NCBI GenBank assembly: GCA_023375785.1
Contig: SZWC01003887.1
Location: 30,423-53,964, forward strand
Reading direction: 5' to 3'
DNA from: Penium margaritaceum
Taxonomy: Eukaryota; Streptophyta; Zygnematophyceae; Desmidiales; Peniaceae
DNA length: 23,542 nt
Part shown: positions 18,536-23,542 of the stretch, one piece after another
Layout: the number at the start of each line of letters is the position of its first letter
Position numbering within the stretch: the first letter of the stretch is position 1
Program-made: the position numbers and the translations under genes
The notes under the pieces: model-generated
The model's database searches: none
The model's input: only the letters and a program-made list of their open reading frames with translations
What the model was told of the DNA's origin: nothing

Positions 18536-19918
18536 TAGAGCATAGCAGCAGCAGCAGACAACTGGCGTACAGGTGCCTGACTATGCCGGCGGACCCCCAT
18601 ACGTGCCAGTGCAGGGAAAATTCTGCCGGAATTTTTCCGACAGCATTGACCTGCCCGGCGGCCGCGTCAGAATTTTTTCCACGGCCATTGGTCCAGGGAA
18701 AATACTGCCGGATTTTTTCTAGTAGCACAAATCCCACGCTGGACGTGAGGAGGTGAGCGGCAGGCCACATCAGGTGCTTGCTGGCGACGACGCACGCGGC
18801 GACATCATCCAGGTGGAGTAGCTCGCAGCAGCAGCCCGTAGCAGCAACAGTAGCTTGCAGCAGGAGCAAGCATTGACAGCAGCAGCCAGCTATAACAGCG
18901 AGCAGCAACAGCCGGCAGCACTAGCAGCTCGCAGCAGCTTGTAGCAGCAATAGCTCGCAACAACAGCGCCAGCAGCCAGTAGCAGCAGAAGCGAGTAGCA
19001 ACAGCAGCCGGCATCAACGGCAGCGGCAGCAAGCAGCAGCTGGCAGTGGTCAGCAGCAGCTAGCAGCGGTGGCTGCAGCGGCGGCCAGCAGTAGCAGCGG
19101 CCGCAGCTGCCCACTACCCGCTGCCCGCTGCTCGCTGCTCGTAGCGAGCACCGAGCCAATGGCAGCGAGCTCACTGCTCGCAACAAGCAGCAAGCAAGAA
19201 GCAGCGAGCAGGGAGCTTGTTGCTCACGGCTCACTGCTCGCAGCCAGCAGTGAGCTTGCTGTGACGAGCAAAAAGGAAAGAATAACAAAGGAGAAAAAAT
19301 CCCCCACCCCGCCAGCAGCGCCACCATGGCTGCCGCCACCGCCACAGCCACTGTAGCAGCAGCAACAGCAACAGCAGTAGTAGCAGTAGCAGCTGCAGTA
19401 GCAGTACCCGCAACAGCATGCATTAGCAGGAGCTACAGTAGCAACTGCAACAGCACCTATAACAGTAGTAGTAGCACCAGCAGCACCAGCTCCAGTAGTT
19501 CCTACTACCACAGCAGTCGTAGCAACAGCAATAGCAGCAGCACCAACTATAACATCAACTACGATAGCAGCAACAGCAACAGCAGCACCACCAGCAATAA
19601 TAAGGAGTGGCAGCGGCAGCAACAAAAACAGTAGCGACATCAACAACAGCAGCCGCTACAGCTGTGCAATAGCAGCCCCAACAACGACCGCTATGGACAT
19701 TTGCATCCAACCCCTCATGTCACTACTGATGTCACTACAAACATCATCAACAAAAAAACCAAAAAATACCAAAAAATAGGGAAGGAGGGAAGAAAATCTA
19801 TATGAGAAGCAGTAGACAACACGGCAACAGTTGCTGACACCAGCCGTCCTAGGCTGACATCACTACTGACATCAGTAGTACACCAAAAAAAATGAAAAAG
19901 CCCAAGAGACCAAAACCT
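18536..19918 (+). repeat. CAG-rich 5' leader of copia copy 2
   Basis: Modules in order: GGAAAAT-CTGCCGG-ATTTTTCC near-palindromes (two copies, about 18616-18640 and 18694-18720, one in copy 1), a degenerate CAG array, a GAGC/GCTCGC-rich module (about 19110-19260), a second CAG array, and TGAYGTCA/TGACATCA-type sites (19715-19734, 19850-19880). The same order is seen in copy 1. Long open frames in both strands are caused by triplet periodicity. Confidence 0.85.
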
Positions 19919-21290
19919 ATGGCCAATAGCCCTAGTGGGGAGGGATCCTCCTCCGTTCGGGGGACCTAGAAGTGAAGTACCCCCCCTCCTCTTCTTGCAA
20001 CAGCTATAGTAGCAACAGTAGCGTTAGTAGTAGCAGCAACAACAACAACAACTGCTATTGTAATTGTAGCAGGAGCAATTGCAACAACAAGAGTAGCAGG
20101 AGTAGTGGCTGTAGGAGCAACAGGAGCAGCAAGAGCAGCTCACATGCATCATCTTCTTCACCTCTAACCCGCTTACTGCCATCCAGCAACAACTCACCGT
20201 CCTCATACAGTAGCTTGCAGCACTGCAGCCACTAGCCTCACAGACTGCCACCAGTGCCCCTCCTCCATTTTTTCCTCCAGGGCACGCCAATCCCGCTGTG
20301 TCTACTGCCACACATTACTTGGCGTAGTAGGAGACGCAATGTTAGTGGCAAATAGTGAATACCATCCTCGGCCCCACTCTGGATGCCGGCCGTAGGCAAG
20401 AGGACTTTCAGACGCCGTCCCCGCTGCTTCAGACTGGCGATCATTTCCAGAGCTGGGAGCTTAGCTTCCGCAATTGGACGCAGGGTGAGGGCCTATGGGC
20501 ATACTACACTCTCCTGTATGACTCCACCCAGGCCAACCAATGGTATGACGCCGGTTGCACAATACGCGCCCTTGTCCCCGTCGCTCCTTCGGCTTCCCGC
20601 TTGGCCCTCGAGCCTTTTCTTGGCGACTTTACCACTGGCGGCACCCTAGACCCTGCAACTGCTTGGCACGTCCTCACTTGTCTCCATTGCCTGTCCTGCT
20701 ACATTGAGACCAGCCGTCTGCTATGGGAGTTCAACTCCCTGTACATGGGGGAGACCGAGACTGTCACCGTATACTGGCAGCGGGCTAAAGACATCCTCCG
20801 TCGCCTAGGCACCTCTACTCCACCCCCTGTGGTCCTGCTCCTCACCATCAAGCGTGGTGCCACCAGTGCGTACGCGAACATCTTCGTCCACTACAACCAA
20901 GATGTCCTCTCTACCATGGCAGCCTAGGGCACCCTCATGCCCTTGGCATATGCGCTCTTCCTCAGGATTGAGGAAGCTCACCTGGAGGCCTGTCTCCAGG
21001 GAAGGCCCTCGCCTCCCCTGCCGTCACTTCCGCGACGGTCACTTTCCCCGCAACCCTACCTCCACCAGCTCTTTGTTGCCGGGAAAGAAAAAGCGTCGGG
21101 GTAAGAAGGGTAAGGGTCAGCAGCAACAGCAGCAGCAATCGACTGGATTAGGTAGTGGCTTCGTCTGCCACAACTGTGGCCAGCCAGGGCACGGGTGGTA
21201 TACGTCCTTGCAATCGACGGACAAGGCGTGTGTCATCGCCACCACCATGCATCACCAGCGGGAGCGCCGTCTCACCTCTACTACCGTAGC
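19919..21290 (+). pseudogene. Copia Gag (copy 2)
   Basis: ATG 19919-19921 opens MANSPSGEGSSSV, as in copy 1, but hits TAG shortly after. The Gln-rich frame begins near 19990 and carries many TAGs and one TAA. It continues through AIQQQLTVLI, LAALQPLASQT, APPPFFPPGHANP, LGPTLDAGRRQ, SWELSFRNWTQ, DSTQANQWYD, AWHVLTCLHC, YWQRAKDILRRLG and IKRGATSAYANIFVHYNQD, to TAG at 20925-20927. Downstream in another frame is a basic KKKRRGKKGKGQ tract and the knuckle CHNCGQPGHGWYTS, whose last Cys is Ser. It packages the element RNA in active relatives; here it is broken. Confidence 0.87.
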
Positions 21291-22224
21291 CATCGCTGTC
21301 TTTGACGCCTCGACCCCATTCAACAGCTCCAATCCTCCAAACGCGACACCGGTCTCGCCGACGCCAACTCCTGAGCATATCATCCGCAGCCATCGGCGCC
21401 CCTGTTCCCTTCACCAGGGCAGTCCTCCTTCTATTTGGCTCAGGCGCCATCACTCCACACTCATTCCACACTCCCAAGCTGTGCACACGCGAGCGTGAGC
21501 TAGAGAACTTCATTGCGCTTCAGCTCGGCCTGCCTCGCCATCCCCCCCAGGGAAGTGCGAGTTGCGTCACCTCCCGCTCGTCCAAATTTCCCTACATGAC
21601 TGAGCTTGAGCTGTGGTCGTTTCCTACTTCCTCGTCTATTTTTCCATCTTCTGTGACCTCCTCTAACCCCCTTCATGACGACGTTGCGTGGTTTGATGAT
21701 TGGCAGTCTCGGTTCGCGTCCCCTTCCACCACGTTAGCGTCTCTCGCTTGCTGCCATGTGACTGTCAGTGATCGGGCAACACCGGTCCTGGACCCTACCG
21801 AGACCTAGATCATCGACTCCGGCGCCATGCATCACATGAAGGCCTCTTGAGAGGCCTTTAGTTTGCTTGGCCCTGTTGGCAATGTATCCGAGATCCGGAC
21901 GGGCTCCGGACAGGTGTTACCTGCTGCGGTGTCGACGTTGTTCGTTTTCGTGGTCCTGCCGGTGATATATCTTTGACCGGTGTCCTGTTCCTCTCAGGTC
22001 TAGAGCTCGGCCTCCTATCCGTTACTGCCCTTGACCACATGAGCATGGACGTTGTGCACTGGCATGGTTTTGGCACTGTGTCGTTGCGTCCATCCGATCT
22101 TGTCCTCCTGCACGCCATCGCTCGTGGCAACCTATCACACGTACCTCGTCTGTGCTCTTCTCCTTCCTTCCCCTCCTCGTCGGCCGCCACAAGCCATTTG
22201 TTTGTCACCAGCACTCTCTCTCCA
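21291..22224 (+). pseudogene. Copia protease and flanking linkers (copy 2)
   Basis: The aspartic protease signature IIDSGAMHH has DSG at 21815-21823, followed by GSGQVLP and VLFLSGLELGLLSV. The conserved Trp before IIDSG (present in copy 1) is TAG at 21806-21808, and an Arg codon in the following ASREAF motif is TGA. Frame changes lie near 21490 and 21925. Upstream is a Pro/Ser/Thr linker and IALQLGLP. Downstream the frame runs openly to TAG 22225-22227, where copy 1 has CAG. Confidence 0.87.
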
Positions 22225-23110
22225 TAGCACACCCGCTTCTTGCACCGCCGCCTTTGCCACGTCCACTCTACTATTGTACATAGCATGCTTCGCACCCAGT
22301 CGGCCAAGGGTCTTGAACCAGAGACTTTCCCTCTCCCGCGTCCCATAGAGTGCATTGATTGAGCTCAGGGCAAGATGCACCGGTCCACATACCCTCTGTC
22401 CTCCTCTCGTGTATCCGCCTCTCTAGACCTGGTCCATTCCAATGTCATGGGTCCTCGCCCTACCGAGTCTGTCGGAGAGCATGGCTGCTATGTCCTCACC
22501 CTCACGGATGACTACTCTCGCTACCACTTGGCCTTCTGCCTTTGGTAGAAGAGCGATGTTACCCATGCCATTCATGACTGGCTTGTCTCTGTGGAGTGGA
22601 AGTTTCATCAATCTCTTCGCCGCTTTTTCTCCGATTGCGGTGGTGAATACATGGGCGAGACCACAATTCTTCTCGCCTCCCGCGGTATCCACCACAAGAC
22701 GTCCGCGCCCTACACGCCTGTCCAGAACGCCGTCTTCGAATGGTGGAACCGTACCATGGCTCACGTCGTCCGCACCATGCGTGTCGCGTCTGGCTTCTCT
22801 GATGGCTTTTGTTTTGAAGCCATGGCCTACATGATGAGGGTCTGGAACCGGATTCCCCACGGACCCCTTCCCCGCCAGTCCACGCCATACCAGCATTGGT
22901 GTGGTCAGCGAGCTGACCTCTGCCCGGCTAGGGTATGGGGTTGCATGGCCATTGTGTGGCTGCCCACTCCGCAGCAGGGCGGCAAGCTTGCCCCCCGCAG
23001 GCGTCCTTGCACCTTTCCCGGTGTCTCTCATCAGTGCAAGGCTTGGCGCTTCTTTGATCCCTCCAGTCACTACATCGTCGAGTCCCATGATGGCCACTTC
23101 TTTGAGGAGC
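22225..23110 (+). pseudogene. Copia integrase (copy 2)
   Basis: The N-terminal zinc-binding segment reads LHRRLCHVH and ECID-stop, so the last Cys is lost to TGA. The catalytic Asp codons are at 22426-22428 (LDLVHSN) and 22507-22509 (TDDYSRY), and Glu is at 22645-22647 (SDCGGEY). The last two are 46 codons apart, as in copy 1. Downstream motifs are YTPVQNAVFEWWNRTMAHVV, FEAMAYMMRVWNR, RVWGCMAIVWLP and GGKLAPRRRPCTFPGVS. Apart from TGA in the zinc segment and TAG at 22546-22548 (CAG in copy 1), the frame is open to the window end. This is the best-preserved domain in the window. Confidence 0.93.
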
Positions 23111-23542
23111 TGTTTCCGTGTGATCTGGTTTGCTTCGGCTCGTCGATGTCCCTCCCGTCACGTGGGGGAGTGGTGAGTCCGTCCTCCATCCTGCCACTTC
23201 CGTGTGGCACATCACTTCGCATCTCTGAGCCAACAGCCCCAATTACACCCGATGGTACCTCCAGGACAGCCGTCCTAGTCACGTCCACTGATCCCTTCAG
23301 GCCAGCCGCCCGAGACGTGTCCACTTGTCCCTCTGGGCCAGCTGTCCCAGTCGTGTCCACTGGTCCCTCCGGGCTAGCCGCCCCAGACACGTCCACTCAA
23401 CCCTCTGGGCCAACCGCCCCAGTCGCGTCCACTGATCCCTCCAAGCCAGCCGCCCCAATCGTGTACGCTGGTCCCTCCGAGCTAGCCGCCCCAATCGCAT
23501 CCACTAGTCCCTCCAGGCCAGCCGTCCCAGTTGTGTCCACTG
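23111..23542 (+). repeat. Integrase-RT linker with 36-bp repeats (copy 2, partial)
   Basis: After a non-repetitive stretch, at least seven 36-bp units run from about 23266 to the window end. Each encodes a 12-residue unit like AAPVVSTGPSGP and stays in the integrase frame. The RT should follow outside the window. It is the same unit as in copy 1 at about 4360-4940. Confidence 0.88.

Larger units (their letters stand above)
17669..23542 (+). mobile_element. Ty1/copia retrotransposon, plus strand, cut by window end (copy 2)
   Basis: Same family as 1546-10467, in inverted orientation. It has a 5' LTR, PBS, CAG-rich leader, Gag with Gln-rich start and CCHC knuckle, DSG protease, DDE integrase, then the 36-bp repeat linker at the window edge. 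RT, RNase H and the 3' LTR must lie beyond. Stops, mostly TAG, and frameshifts near 20930-21030, 21490 and 21925 show decay. Where it can be compared codon by codon, many differences from copy 1 are C/T or G/A. Confidence 0.93.

Noticed and set aside
19069-19646. Open frames on both strands in the CAG tract of copy 2
   Set aside because: Same triplet-periodicity artefact as in copy 1. The region is the non-coding leader upstream of gag.
20383-20649. 88-codon plus frame within gag, with a similar frame at 7534-7761 in copy 1
   Set aside because: The similarity between the copies comes from underlying Gag conservation in the adjacent frame. This frame has no independent motif.
22423-23097. 224-codon minus-strand frame over copy 2 integrase
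   Set aside because: Antisense shadow of the best-preserved integrase domain, with no motif of its own.

Overview
The window is eukaryotic, repeat-derived DNA in which I find no intact host gene. Everything recognisable is a transposable element or a remnant. The PBS sites resemble those matching initiator Met-tRNA in plant copia elements, one Ty3/gypsy remnant carries a chromodomain, and a TRIM-like element and CHG-type (CAG/CTG) mutation are present. Together these suggest a green-lineage genome, plausibly a large-genome streptophyte alga or plant. The organism itself cannot be proven from this sequence.

Layout: (1) 1-1545 is flank with no recognised gene and one strong hairpin. (2) About 1546-10467 is a nearly full-length Ty1/copia element on the minus strand. 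In element order (right to left) it has a 5' LTR, PBS, a 1.4-kb CAG-rich leader, Gag with a Gln-rich N-terminus, a CCHC knuckle, DSG protease, HHCC/DDE integrase, a Pro/Ser/Thr linker of 36-bp tandem repeats, RT, RNase H, PPT and a 3' LTR. (3) 10695-11090 is a ~396-bp TRIM-like miniature LTR element. (4) About 12135-17195 is the minus-strand remnant of a chromodomain-bearing Ty3/gypsy element. It contains a 94-bp assembly gap, a large deletion joining an RT fragment to integrase, and a DDE transposase pseudogene (13819-15909) lying between its gag side and its pol side. (5) 17669-23542 is a second copy of the copia family, on the plus strand, cut by the window end inside the 36-bp repeat linker.

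Comparing the two copia copies gives the best biology. They share the LTR (the plus copy runs TG...CA), the CAG-rich leader with an embedded array of TGAYGTCA-like sites at 12-bp spacing, and one Gag-Pro-Int reading frame. That frame is broken mostly by TAG codons. At six aligned positions one copy has CAG (Gln) and the other TAG. This is best explained by C-to-T decay at CHG sites, possibly aided by the unusually CAG-dense leader, although two TAG positions are shared by both copies.

All coding features are therefore pseudogenes or fragments. Long ORFs in the CTG/CAG tracts and the collagen-like ORFs antisense to the linker are artefacts of repeat composition.
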